Source of the DNA: Agromyces aurantiacus
Lineage (GTDB): Bacteria; Actinomycetota; Actinomycetes; Actinomycetales; Microbacteriaceae
Assembly: GCF_016907355.1 (NCBI RefSeq)
Contig: NZ_JAFBBW010000001.1
Coordinates: forward strand, 1-64,000
Length of the DNA stretch: 64,000 nucleotides
Reading direction: 5' to 3'
Of this stretch, positions 8,669 to 15,875 are shown piece after piece (position 1 is the first letter of the stretch; every line of letters starts with the position of its first letter). The notes beneath the pieces were generated by a model. The model was not told the origin of the DNA and searched no databases. It was given only the letters and a program-made list of their open reading frames with translations. The position numbers and the translations under genes are program-made.

Positions 8669-8700
8669 CGAATCCTTCTCTGGGCGTGCGGCCCGTCGTT

Positions 8701-8715
8701 GGGATAGCGCTTTCC
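8701..8715. promoter_or_regulatory. LacI-family operator upstream of rhamnogalacturonan lyase
   Basis: GGGATAGCGCTTTCC, an imperfect palindrome around AGCGCT with flanking GGA/TCC arms, the usual form of LacI-family sugar-repressor sites. It ends about 33 bp before the lyase start. The cognate repressor is not in the window. Confidence 0.55.
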
Positions 8716-8785
8716 GTGCCCGCCCGACGCTACCCCCGTCCGGGGGCCGGGTCAACCCCGGGCCATCCGCTCGCCATCCATTCAT

Positions 8786-8851
8786 GCGGATATACGATCC
8801 GCCACGCCGGGATCGCGGCCGGATCCGCGGCGCGCCGGATCGTATCTCCGC
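8786..8851. promoter_or_regulatory. 15-bp inverted repeat between divergent lyase and mntR genes
   Basis: GCGGATATACGATCC at 8786-8800 and its complement GGATCGTATCTCCGC at 8837-8851 differ by one base. The first copy also forms a local palindrome GCGGAT-ATACG-ATCCGC (8786-8802). It is unlike the 18-bp mntH operators. It could be a pair of regulator sites with loop-forming spacing (51 bp centre to centre) or a hairpin. Confidence 0.45.
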
Positions 8852-8866
8852 AGAAGCGGACGCGGG

Positions 8867-8872
8867 TAGGGT
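8867..8872 (+). promoter_or_regulatory. -10 box of mntR-like gene (leaderless)
   Basis: TAGGGT with an 8-nt gap to the ATG at 8881. No clear Shine-Dalgarno is separable from the G-run GGGGGCCG before the start. Confidence 0.5.
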
Positions 8873-8880
8873 GGGGGCCG

Positions 8881-9540
8881 ATGCCGACGACCCCCAGCCC
8901 CGCCATCGAGGACTACCTCAAGACGGTGTACGCCCACACCGAGTGGCAGCCCGAGGCCATCACGCCGTCGGGCCTCGCCGCGGCGCTCGGCGTCGCCCCG
9001 TCCTCGGTCACCGAGATGGTCAAGAAGATGGCCGCGCAGGGCCTCGTGCAGCACGTGCCGTACGGCGCCATCCGACTCACCGAGGCCGGGCGCACCCGCG
9101 CGCTCGCGGTCGTGCGCCGGCACCGGCTCATCGAGACCTGGCTCGTGCGCGAGATGGGCTACGCGTGGGACGAGGTGCACGACGAGGCCGAGGTGCTCGA
9201 GCACGCGCTCTCCGACCGGCTGCTCGAGGCCATCGACGCCCGGCTCGGCCGGCCCGCGCGCGACCCGCACGGCGACGCGATCCCCGCCGCCGACGGCACG
9301 CTCGCCTCCGAGCCGGCCGTGCGGCTCGACGAGGCGGCCGCCGGTCACGTCGGCCGGGTCATCCGGATCAGCGACCGCGACCCCGCGGTGCTCCGCGAGC
9401 TCGACGAGGCCGGGGTCGGCCCCGGCAGCGAGCTGCGGGTCGCGGATCGCGCGGACGCGGCATCCGTCACCGTCGTCGTCGACGGCACCACCCGCGCCAT
9501 CGCCACGGAGGCCGCGGCGGGCATCTGGGTCTCTGCCTGA
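8881..9540 (+). CDS. mntR: DtxR/MntR-family metal-dependent repressor
   Basis: 219 residues: N-terminal winged helix (TPSGLAAALGVAPSSVTEMV, about residues 28-47), a metal-binding and dimer domain to about 140, and a C-terminal SH3-like FeoA domain (about 145-218). Aligned by eye to IdeR, the primary site carries Asp11 where IdeR has Met10, and Glu104 where IdeR has Cys102, with Glu107 and His108 kept. Asp and Glu at these places are the Mn2+-type ligands of MntR rather than the Fe2+ type. The ancillary ligands His81, Glu85 and His100 are also present. The likely target is mntH, whose promoter carries two DtxR-like palindromes. Confidence 0.85.
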   Translation: MPTTPSPAIEDYLKTVYAHTEWQPEAITPSGLAAALGVAPSSVTEMVKKMAAQGLVQHVPYGAIRLTEAGRTRALAVVRRHRLIETWLVREMGYAWDEVHDEAEVLEHALSDRLLEAIDARLGRPARDPHGDAIPAADGTLASEPAVRLDEAAAGHVGRVIRISDRDPAVLRELDEAGVGPGSELRVADRADAASVTVVVDGTTRAIATEAAAGIWVSA

Positions 9541-9598
9541 GCCATTCGCCGTCGGAGAATTCCTCCCGCTCGAGTCGATCGTCCGCGAGGATGGGGTG

Positions 9599-11248
9599 AT
9601 GGGCCACGCAGGCGAGAAGATCACGCCCGAGCTGACGGATGCGCAGTGGGACCGGCTGCGGCGCTACGGCGTGCCGGTCGACACCGCCGCGGGCGACGTG
9701 CTGTTCCGGGTCGGCGATCGGAACTACGACCTGATCCTCGTCGAGTCCGGCGAGGTCGAGGTCGTGCGCGAGGCGCTGTGGTGGACCGAGGAGACCCAGC
9801 TCGCGCGCCTCGGGCCGCGGACCTTCGTGGGCGAGCTCGGGCTGCTCAACGGCCAGCGCGCGTTCCTCACCGCGCGCGCGACCGAGCCCGGGCGCGTGCT
9901 CCGCGTCGACCACGATGCGCTCCAGCGCATGATGGCCGAGGACGACGAGTTGTGCGACCTCATGCTGCGCACGCTCTGGGCGCGACGCGAGATGCTGCGC
10001 CACGGGCCCGCCGCGTGGACGCTCAAGATCGTCGGCTCGTCGCGGTCGGCCGAGTCGCTCGCCGTCCAGCGCTACGCCGAGCGGCTCGAGCTCGTGCACA
10101 CGTGGATCGACGTGGAGGACCCCGCGCTCACGCACGACATCTGGTCGCACGGCTACACGCGCGACGACCTGCCGGTCGCGATCGTGCAGGGCGAGATCGT
10201 GCGCAGGGCGACGCCGGGGCAGATCGCCGAGATGCTCGGCCTCGCGTACACGGCCGATGACGACACCGAGTTCGACCTCGCCGTCGTCGGCGCGGGCCCG
10301 GCCGGCCTCGCAGCGGCGATCTACGGCGCATCCGAGGGCCTGCGCACCGTCCTCCTCGACGCGGTCGCGCCCGGCGGGCAGTCGGCCACGACGTCGCGCA
10401 TCGAGAACTACCTCGGCTTCCCGTTCGGCGTGAGCGGCGACGCGCTCACCTCGCAGGCGTCGCTGCAGGCGTTCAAGTTCGGCGTCCGCATCGCGGCGCC
10501 CTGCCCCGTCGTGAGGCTCGACGCCGACGCCGGCGTGCACCGCCTGCTGCTCGCCGACGGCACGGTCGTGCGCGCCCGGGCCGTGGTCGTCACCACGGGC
10601 GTGGCATACCGCGGGCTCGACCTGCCGCGCTGGGACGAGTTCGAGGGCGCGGGCATCCACCACGCGGCGACCGCGCTCGAGCTGCGCCAGGTGGCCGGCT
10701 CCGACGTCGTCGTGATCGGCGGTGCGAACTCGGCCGGGCAGGCCGCGCTCGCGCTCGCCGCGAACGCCTGCCGAGTGCGGCTCATCGTGCGGTCGGGCGA
10801 CCTGTCCGAGCGGATGTCGAGCTACCTCGTCGACCGGATCCGCGAGGACTCGCGCATCGACGTGCACACCGGCACCGAGGTCGTCGCCCTCGACGGCGGA
10901 GACCGGCTCGAGCGCGTCACCTTGCAGGGCCCGTCGTCGATGGAGACCGTCGACTGCACGGCGCTGTTCTGCTTCATCGGCGCGGTGCCCGCGACCGACT
11001 GGCTCGTCGAGCTCGAGCGCGACGAGGCCGGGTTCGTGCACACGGGGGCCGACGTGGTCGGCGTCGGCGACGCCTGGCGCGAGCTCGAGCGGATGCCGCT
11101 CCCCTTCGAGACGTCGGTGCCCCGCGTGTTCGCCGCGGGCGACGTTCGGCGCGGCTCGATGAAGCGCGTCGCGGCGGCGGTCGGCGAGGGGTCGAGCGCC
11201 GTCGCCTCGGTCCACCAGGCATTGGCAATGATGGAGGTGTTCGCATGA
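9599..11248 (+). CDS. cNMP-binding / glutaredoxin-like / FAD-dependent oxidoreductase fusion
   Basis: About 549 residues in three parts. Residues 1-130 form a Crp-type cyclic-nucleotide-binding domain (GDVLFRVGDRNYDLILVESG). Residues about 140-220 resemble a glutaredoxin-like fold (IVGSSRSAES..., ending DLPVAIVQGEIVRRATPGQI) but Cys is replaced by Ser. The rest is a thioredoxin-reductase-like FAD/NAD(P) module (VVGAGPAGLAAAIYGASEGL, VVVIGGANSAGQAA, VFAAGDVRRGSMKRVAAAVG). The redox CxxC of thioredoxin reductase is missing; HHAATALELRQV stands there. It is therefore unlikely to reduce thioredoxin. The next gene, a UBP zinc finger, overlaps by ATGA. The ATG at 9599 follows GAGGAT by 6 nt; a GTG at 9596 is the alternative. 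Confidence 0.85.
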   Translation: MGHAGEKITPELTDAQWDRLRRYGVPVDTAAGDVLFRVGDRNYDLILVESGEVEVVREALWWTEETQLARLGPRTFVGELGLLNGQRAFLTARATEPGRVLRVDHDALQRMMAEDDELCDLMLRTLWARREMLRHGPAAWTLKIVGSSRSAESLAVQRYAERLELVHTWIDVEDPALTHDIWSHGYTRDDLPVAIVQGEIVRRATPGQIAEMLGLAYTADDDTEFDLAVVGAGPAGLAAAIYGASEGLRTVLLDAVAPGGQSATTSRIENYLGFPFGVSGDALTSQASLQAFKFGVRIAAPCPVVRLDADAGVHRLLLADGTVVRARAVVVTTGVAYRGLDLPRWDEFEGAGIHHAATALELRQVAGSDVVVIGGANSAGQAALALAANACRVRLIVRSGDLSERMSSYLVDRIREDSRIDVHTGTEVVALDGGDRLERVTLQGPSSMETVDCTALFCFIGAVPATDWLVELERDEAGFVHTGADVVGVGDAWRELERMPLPFETSVPRVFAAGDVRRGSMKRVAAAVGEGSSAVASVHQALAMMEVFA

Positions 11249-11592
11249 CGGATCAGAAGAAGCAGCCCCCCGCACCGTCGGGCACGGGATGCGTGGAGTG
11301 CCTGGAGAGCGGCGGCTGGTGGTGGCGCCTGCGGCGCTGCGTCGAGTGCGGCCACATCGGCTGTTGCGACTCGTCGCCCGAGCAGCACGCCAAGCGGCAC
11401 GCGCACGAGACCGGGCACGCCGTGGTCGCCTCGTTCGAGCCTGGCGACTACTGGTTCTGGGACTACCTCGCCGACACCTCCGCCGAGAGGTTCCCGCTGC
11501 CTCCGCCCCTCTCCCGGCCCGAGGACCAGCCGTCGCCGGGCCCGGAGGGCAAGGTGCCGCCGAACTGGCGGGACCTTGTGCTCTTCGATTGA
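11245..11592 (+). CDS. UBP-type zinc-finger protein (copy 1)
   Basis: 115 residues. Cys and His pairs in ZnF-UBP order: GCVECL, RRCVECGHIGCCD, then HAKRHAHETGH, followed by VVASFEPGDYWFWDY. This is the zinc-binding ubiquitin-tail fold of eukaryotic USPs, found in bacteria as small stand-alone proteins of unknown role. The start overlaps the stop of the FAD protein (ATGA) after GGAGG, so the two are co-translated and may act together. The C-terminal third (RPEDQPSPGPEGKVPPNW) is proline-rich. Confidence 0.88.
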   Translation: MTDQKKQPPAPSGTGCVECLESGGWWWRLRRCVECGHIGCCDSSPEQHAKRHAHETGHAVVASFEPGDYWFWDYLADTSAERFPLPPPLSRPEDQPSPGPEGKVPPNWRDLVLFD

Positions 11593-11600
11593 CCGCGCGC

Positions 11601-11678
11601 ACCGCGGCGGTCGGCGAGGGCTCGAGCACCGTGGCATCCGTGCACCGCGCCCTCGCCGTACTGGAGGTGTTCGTATGA
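11601..11678 (+). pseudogene. Remnant of the 3' end of the FAD oxidoreductase gene
   Basis: 26 codons reading TAAVGEGSSTVASVHRALAV and then LEVFV plus stop, against AAAVGEGSSAVASVHQALAM then MEVFA plus stop at 11171-11248. The remnant has no start of its own. It carries the ribosome-binding site of the second UBP gene, and its stop still overlaps that gene's ATG by ATGA. Confidence 0.85.
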
Positions 11679-12013
11679 CCGACCTCGCCCCGCCGCCGTC
11701 GGGTACCGGCTGCGCCGAGTGCCTTGCGAACCCCGACGGCTGGTGGTTCCACCTGCGCCGCTGCGTGGAGTGCGGCCATATCGGCTGCTGCGACGCGTCG
11801 ATCGGACGGCACGCGCGCCGCCATGCCGACGAGACGGGGCACGCCGTCGCCGCCTCGTTCGAGCCCGGCGAGGAGTGGTTCTGGGACTACGAGGCCGAGA
11901 CGTCGGCACGGCGCGTGCCGCTCGCGCCGCCGCGGTGGCGGCCCGAGGACCAGCCGGCGCCCGGACCCGAGGGACGCGTGCCGGCTGACTGGAAGTCGCG
12001 CCTGCACCAGTGA
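11675..12013 (+). CDS. UBP-type zinc-finger protein (copy 2)
   Basis: 112 residues, paralogue of the preceding gene with the same Cys/His set (GCAECL, RRCVECGHIGCCD, HARRHADETGH) and the same RPEDQP-PGPEG-VP-W tail. The ATG at 11675 follows GGAGG by 7 nt; longer in-frame starts would run through the remnant in a different frame. By eye roughly two thirds of positions match copy 1, with changes mainly at surface positions next to the zinc ligands (ESGGWWWRL versus NPDGWWFHL). Confidence 0.88.
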   Translation: MTDLAPPPSGTGCAECLANPDGWWFHLRRCVECGHIGCCDASIGRHARRHADETGHAVAASFEPGEEWFWDYEAETSARRVPLAPPRWRPEDQPAPGPEGRVPADWKSRLHQ

Positions 12014-12089
12014 GCGCGCACTGCGGCCGGGTCCCGGCCCGGTGCACCCCGCGGCATCCGCTGTTCATCGGCTTGTGATGTGCGCCCCG

Positions 12090-12095
12090 TACGCT
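12090..12095 (+). promoter_or_regulatory. -10 box of HAD gene (leaderless)
   Basis: TACGCT, 7 nt before the ATG at 12103. An in-frame GTG at 12097 would begin inside the expected untranscribed region. Confidence 0.5.
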
Positions 12096-12102
12096 GGTGC
12101 GC

Positions 12103-12900
12103 ATGGCGAAGCGTGAAGAGGTCGAGGCCTGGCTGACCGACATGGACGGCGTGCTCGTGCACGAGAACCACGCCCTCCCGGGTGCCGCCGAGCTGCTGCA
12201 GCAGTGGGAGGACGCCGGTACGCCCTACCTGGTGCTGACCAACAACTCGATCTTCACCGCGCGCGACCTGTCGGCGCGACTGCGCGCCTCGGGCCTCAAC
12301 GTCCCCGAGGATCGCATCTGGACCTCCGCGCTCGCGACCGCGGACTTCCTCAAGCAGCAACTCCCGGGCGGCTCGGCGTTCGTCATCGGCGAGGCCGGCA
12401 TCCTCACGGCGCTGCACGACGCGGGGTTCATCATGACCGAGACGAACCCCGACTTCGTCGTCGTCGGCGAGACGCGCAACTACTCGTTCGAGGCGATCAC
12501 GAAGGCGATCCGCCACATCGGCAACGGTGCGCGGTTCATCGTCACGAACCCGGATGCCACGGGGCCGAGCGCCGAGGGCCCGCTGCCCGCGACCGGGGCG
12601 ATCGCCGCGCTCATCACGAAGGCCACGGGCAAGGAGCCCTACGTCGTCGGCAAGCCGAACCCGATGATGTTCCGCTCGGCGCTGAACAAGATCGGCGCCC
12701 ACTCCGAGCACACCGCCATGATCGGCGACCGCATGGACACCGACATCGTCGCGGGCATCGAGGCCGGGCTGCACACCGTGCTCGTGCTCACGGGCATCAG
12801 CGACCAGGCCGAGATCGAGAAGTACCCGTTCCGGCCCGACGAGATCCTCGGCGGCGTCTTCGAACTGGTCTCGGCCGAGCCGGTCGAGGTCGAGCTCTAG
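12103..12900 (+). CDS. HAD-superfamily IIA hydrolase, NagD-like
   Basis: 265 residues. HAD motifs in order: nucleophile WLTDMDGVLV (Asp13 and Asp15), VLTNNS, GKPNPMMF with the motif III Lys, and MIGDRMDTDI. The cap between motifs is the C2a type of the NagD/phosphoglycolate group, which removes phosphate from sugar phosphates or nucleotides. The substrate cannot be named. It is convergent with the NUDIX gene, with only 6 bp between the stops. Confidence 0.88.
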   Translation: MAKREEVEAWLTDMDGVLVHENHALPGAAELLQQWEDAGTPYLVLTNNSIFTARDLSARLRASGLNVPEDRIWTSALATADFLKQQLPGGSAFVIGEAGILTALHDAGFIMTETNPDFVVVGETRNYSFEAITKAIRHIGNGARFIVTNPDATGPSAEGPLPATGAIAALITKATGKEPYVVGKPNPMMFRSALNKIGAHSEHTAMIGDRMDTDIVAGIEAGLHTVLVLTGISDQAEIEKYPFRPDEILGGVFELVSAEPVEVEL

Positions 12901-12906
12901 CCCGCG

Positions 12907-13611
12907 TCAGGGCAGGTCGATCTCGCGGGCCGGATCCCACGGCTCGGTCCAGCCGAGCCGGTCGAACATCGTGTCGAGCACGAGCGCGGTGAAGCCCCAC
13001 ACGAGCCGCTCGGCGCCGGCGGCGTGCACGACGAAGCCGGGGCCGCGCCATTCCTCGCCGTCGCGCCGCAGCACCGTCGTGCGCCGGTTCGCCGGATCGA
13101 GCAGGTCGGCGACCGGCGTGCGGAAGACCGCGGAGGACTCGGCGACATCGACGGGCCGCACGGCCGAGGGCCGGCTCCACCAGCCGAGCACCGGCGTCAC
13201 GAGGTGCCGCGAGTAGGCGAGCGGGATGGCCTGCAGCGTGCCGAGCACGTCGACGCCGGTCGGGTCGAGCCCGGTCTCCTCGTACGCCTCGCGCAGCGCG
13301 GCCTCGATGAGGTCGCCGTCGCCGTCCTCGACGCGGCCTCCGGGGAACGCGATCTGGCCGGCGTGCGACCGGAGCGTGGCGGCCCGGGCGAGCAGCAGCA
13401 CGTCGAGGTCGCGCGAGACGGCGGACGCCTGCGCGGCGTGATCGCTCGGCAGCCCGTCGAGCACGCCGAAGAGGATCAGCACTGCGGCCTCGCGGGCCTC
13501 GCCGTCGACCGGCTCGCGCACGCTCGCCCACCGCTCGGCCAGCCCGGCGTCGTCGACGAGCGCCGCCAGCTGGGCGCGGGCGGTCGCGGGCGCGTCGTCG
13601 CGGGGGGTCAC
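12907..13611 (-). CDS. NUDIX hydrolase, CoA-pyrophosphatase (NudL) type
   Basis: 234 residues. The segment LLLARAATLRSHAGQIAFPG just before the NUDIX box is the NuCoA signature, and the box ends REAYEETGL (about 107-115) with the catalytic Glu pair. Family members split coenzyme A to 3',5'-ADP and phosphopantetheine. The GTG start sits 6 nt after TACCCT, so it is leaderless and separate from the pyrE-led operon. Confidence 0.88.
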   Translation of the reverse strand: MTPRDDAPATARAQLAALVDDAGLAERWASVREPVDGEAREAAVLILFGVLDGLPSDHAAQASAVSRDLDVLLLARAATLRSHAGQIAFPGGRVEDGDGDLIEAALREAYEETGLDPTGVDVLGTLQAIPLAYSRHLVTPVLGWWSRPSAVRPVDVAESSAVFRTPVADLLDPANRRTTVLRRDGEEWRGPGFVVHAAGAERLVWGFTALVLDTMFDRLGWTEPWDPAREIDLP

Positions 13612-13617
13612 CCGATG

Positions 13618-13623
13618 AGGGTA
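13618..13623 (-). promoter_or_regulatory. -10 box of NUDIX gene (leaderless)
   Basis: TACCCT on the minus strand, 6 nt before GTG at 13611. Confidence 0.55.
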
Positions 13624-13659
13624 CCCCCTCGCCCGGCTCCGGCCGGTGTGCGAGTGCGC

Positions 13660-13968
13660 CTACGCGCGGTCGGGTTCGCTCGAGCCGTCGGCGGCCGGCG
13701 GCTCGTCGGGACCGTCGGCGGCCGGCGGCTCGTCGGGACCGTCGGCGGCCGGCGGCTCGGGGGGATCCGGACGCTCGTCATGCGCGCCCTGCTCCGAGGC
13801 GTCGACCGCCTCCTCGGCGGCCCCGGGCTCGTCGGGCTGCTCGGCGTCGTGCGTGGCCGGCTCGTCCTCTCGCGGGCGGCGCGACCAGCGGCTCTCGTGC
13901 AGGAACACCTGCGTCACGATGACGGCGGCGACGATCACGACCGCCGCGACCCAGAAGGTCCAGTCCAT
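13660..13968 (-). CDS. Small single-pass membrane protein with acidic Pro/Ala repeats
   Basis: 102 residues, not recognised. Residues 2-23 form one transmembrane helix (MDWTFWVAAVVIVAAVIVTQ), followed by a basic stop-transfer stretch (RWSRRPR). The rest is acidic and disordered, ending in three copies of PPAADG(P/S)DE. The ATG at 13968 has GAGGGG 5 nt upstream and lies 8 bp after the nucleoside hydrolase stop, so it is the last gene of that operon. No function is assigned. Confidence 0.75.
   Translation of the reverse strand: MDWTFWVAAVVIVAAVIVTQVFLHESRWSRRPREDEPATHDAEQPDEPGAAEEAVDASEQGAHDERPDPPEPPAADGPDEPPAADGPDEPPAADGSSEPDRA
13685..13760. repeat. 27-bp tandem repeat within the small membrane protein gene
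   Basis: Nearly identical 27-bp units begin at 13685, 13712 and 13739 (last one partial), encoding the PPAADGPDE repeats. Such perfect coding repeats often vary in number between strains. Confidence 0.8.
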
Positions 13969-13976
13969 GGTTCCCC

Positions 13977-14924
13977 TCAGGCCAGCCGGCCGTACGCGAG
14001 CTCGACGCCGGCCCAGAACCGCTCGACGTCGAGTCCGACCGCGACGCGAGCATTGGGCTCGCGCGCGAGCATCCCGTCGAGGTCGACGCTCGTGGCGCCC
14101 ACGGTCTCGGACCCGACGAGCTCGACGTCGAGTCGCGTGTGCACGACCTCGACCGCGCCCGGGTCGGCGAGTACGGCGACGGCGACCGGGTCGTGCAGCG
14201 GGCCGTCCGGCATGCCGAACACCTCGTCGTTGGTCCGGCAGAAGAACTCGAGCAGCTCGTCGCCGAAACCCGCTGTGCGATTGCCGACGGCCGCGAGGCG
14301 TTCGCGCACGCGGCTCGTCACGAGTGCGCGGTGCGTCACGTTCAGGCCGACCATGGTGAACCGGACGCCGCTGCGGAGCACGAGGTCGAGGGCCTCGGGG
14401 TCGACCCACGCGTTGAACTCGGCGTACGGGGTCACGTTGCCGCGCTCGGTCGACCCGCCCATCCACACGATCTCGCGGACCCGATCGGCCAGCTCCGGCC
14501 GGTCGCGCAGGAACACCGCCACATTCGTGATGGGTCCGGTCGCGATGATCGCCACGGGCTCGGATGCCGCGACGAGGGTGTCGGCGATGAGCTCGGTGGC
14601 GCTGCGGACGTCGAGCGGCACGGGCGTCTCCCCCGCGTCGGGATCGGGCAGCTCCGGCCCGCCGAGCCCGTTCTCGCCGTGGATCCACTCGGCCGTCGAC
14701 AGCTCGCGCTGCAGCGGACCGGATGCGCCCGCGGCGACGGGCACGCCGGCGACGCCGGCGACCGAGAGCGCGATGCGGGCGTTGCGGCTCGTGTGCTCGA
14801 GCGGAACGTTGCCGCCCACAGTCGTCACGGCGAGCAGCTCGAGCTCCGGGTGCCCGGCGGCGAGCCACAGCGCCATCACGTCGTCGTGTCCTGGGTCGCA
14901 GTCGACGATCACGGGAACGGTCAC
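13977..14924 (-). CDS. Inosine/uridine-preferring nucleoside hydrolase
   Basis: 315 residues. The N-terminal DCDPGHDDVMALWLA is the Ca2+-binding Asp cluster of the IUNH family; IIATGPITNVAVFL and the later HDPVAVAVL (C-terminal Asp ligand) complete the site. The enzyme splits ribonucleosides into base and ribose. The GTG at 14924 overlaps the ribokinase stop (GTGA) and has GGAGG upstream. With ribokinase next to it, the freed ribose is directly phosphorylated, and ribose-5-phosphate can feed the PRPP used by PyrE at the head of the operon. Confidence 0.93.
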   Translation of the reverse strand: MTVPVIVDCDPGHDDVMALWLAAGHPELELLAVTTVGGNVPLEHTSRNARIALSVAGVAGVPVAAGASGPLQRELSTAEWIHGENGLGGPELPDPDAGETPVPLDVRSATELIADTLVAASEPVAIIATGPITNVAVFLRDRPELADRVREIVWMGGSTERGNVTPYAEFNAWVDPEALDLVLRSGVRFTMVGLNVTHRALVTSRVRERLAAVGNRTAGFGDELLEFFCRTNDEVFGMPDGPLHDPVAVAVLADPGAVEVVHTRLDVELVGSETVGATSVDLDGMLAREPNARVAVGLDVERFWAGVELAYGRLA

Positions 14925-15874
14925 GGAGCCTCCATCCGCTCGGCGAGATCCAGCACCGCGTCGCGCGCGGCGTACGAGTCGACGGTGCCGCGGCCCTGCA
15001 CCGCGAGCGCGCCGGCGGCGACCGCGGCCCGCACGGCGTCGAGCAGCCTGCTGCCCTCCGCGAGCATCGCGGCGAGCGTCCCCGTCGCGGCATCCCCCGC
15101 GCCGGTGGTGTCGACGACCTCGACCTCGGGCGCCGCGACCGCCCACGACCCCGTGCCGTCGGCGGCGACCGCACCGCGGGCGCCGAGCGTGACGACGACC
15201 GACCGCGCGAGCGCGCCGACGACGGATGCCGCGGCCTCGCGCCACGCGTCGGCCGGCGCGTCGTCGGCGAGCCCGGCCCCGAGGCCGAGCGTCCGCGCCT
15301 CGTGGACGTTGACGACGAGCGGGTCGGCGACGGCGACCGCCTCCTCGGCGACGGCGACGGGGGGCGCGAGGTTGAGCACGAAGCGCACGCCCGCCGCATC
15401 GCATGCCGCGGCGAGCGCCTCGATCGTCGGCACGGGCAGCTCGCCCTGGGTGAGCACGACGCCGGCGACGGCGATGCGCTCGCGCTCGGCCGCGACCACC
15501 TCGACGCCGAGGGCCGAGTTCGCGCCGGAGGTCACGACGATGGTGTTCTCGCCCGTGCCGGACACCGTGATCTGCGCCACCCCGGTCGGCTCGCCGGGCA
15601 CGGAGGCCACGCCATCCGTCGCGAGGCCGAAGCCCGCGAACGCCTGCCGGGGCACCTCCGCGTTCGCGTCGTCCCCGACCCGCGCGACGAGCTCGACGGG
15701 CGCGCCCGACAGGTGCGCGGCGACCGCCTGGTTCGCCCCCTTGCCGCCGAGCGCGACCCGGAAGCCGTGCGAGTGCACGGTCTCGCCGGGACGCGGGAAC
15801 TCGCCGACGTAGCTCGTCGCGTCGACGTTCACGGAGCCGAACACGACGACGCCGTGCGACCGCGTCTCGGCCAC
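14921..15874 (-). CDS. rbsK: Ribokinase (PfkB family)
   Basis: 317 residues. PfkB signature 1 is GGKGANQAVAA (about residue 42 onward) and signature 2 is DTTGAGDAATGTLA (about 250), which holds the anion hole and catalytic Asp. N-terminal GSVNVDATSYVGEFPRPGET matches ribokinase rather than fructokinase. It makes ribose-5-phosphate in the cytoplasm. The GTG start lies 1 bp after the stop of the septum-domain gene, and its stop overlaps the nucleoside hydrolase, so translation is coupled. Confidence 0.92.
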   Translation of the reverse strand: MAETRSHGVVVFGSVNVDATSYVGEFPRPGETVHSHGFRVALGGKGANQAVAAHLSGAPVELVARVGDDANAEVPRQAFAGFGLATDGVASVPGEPTGVAQITVSGTGENTIVVTSGANSALGVEVVAAERERIAVAGVVLTQGELPVPTIEALAAACDAAGVRFVLNLAPPVAVAEEAVAVADPLVVNVHEARTLGLGAGLADDAPADAWREAAASVVGALARSVVVTLGARGAVAADGTGSWAVAAPEVEVVDTTGAGDAATGTLAAMLAEGSRLLDAVRAAVAAGALAVQGRGTVDSYAARDAVLDLAERMEAP

Positions 15875-15875
15875 G

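Larger units (their letters stand above)
11171..12013 (+). repeat. Tandem duplication: tail of FAD gene plus UBP zinc-finger gene
   Basis: The segment from 11171 (last 26 codons of the FAD gene) through the first UBP gene recurs from 11601 to 12013. Both copies keep the same junction, with GGAGGTGTTCG before an ATGA stop/start overlap. The copies differ at many positions, so the duplication is old. Confidence 0.85.

Noticed and set aside
6095-8707. 870-codon plus-strand open frame opposite the rhamnogalacturonan lyase
   Set aside because: Arg/Val/Asp-rich mirror frame of a clearly recognisable lyase; no independent support.
9599-11248. Annotation as thioredoxin reductase
   Set aside because: The redox-active CxxC motif is missing and a cyclic-nucleotide domain is fused at the N-terminus.
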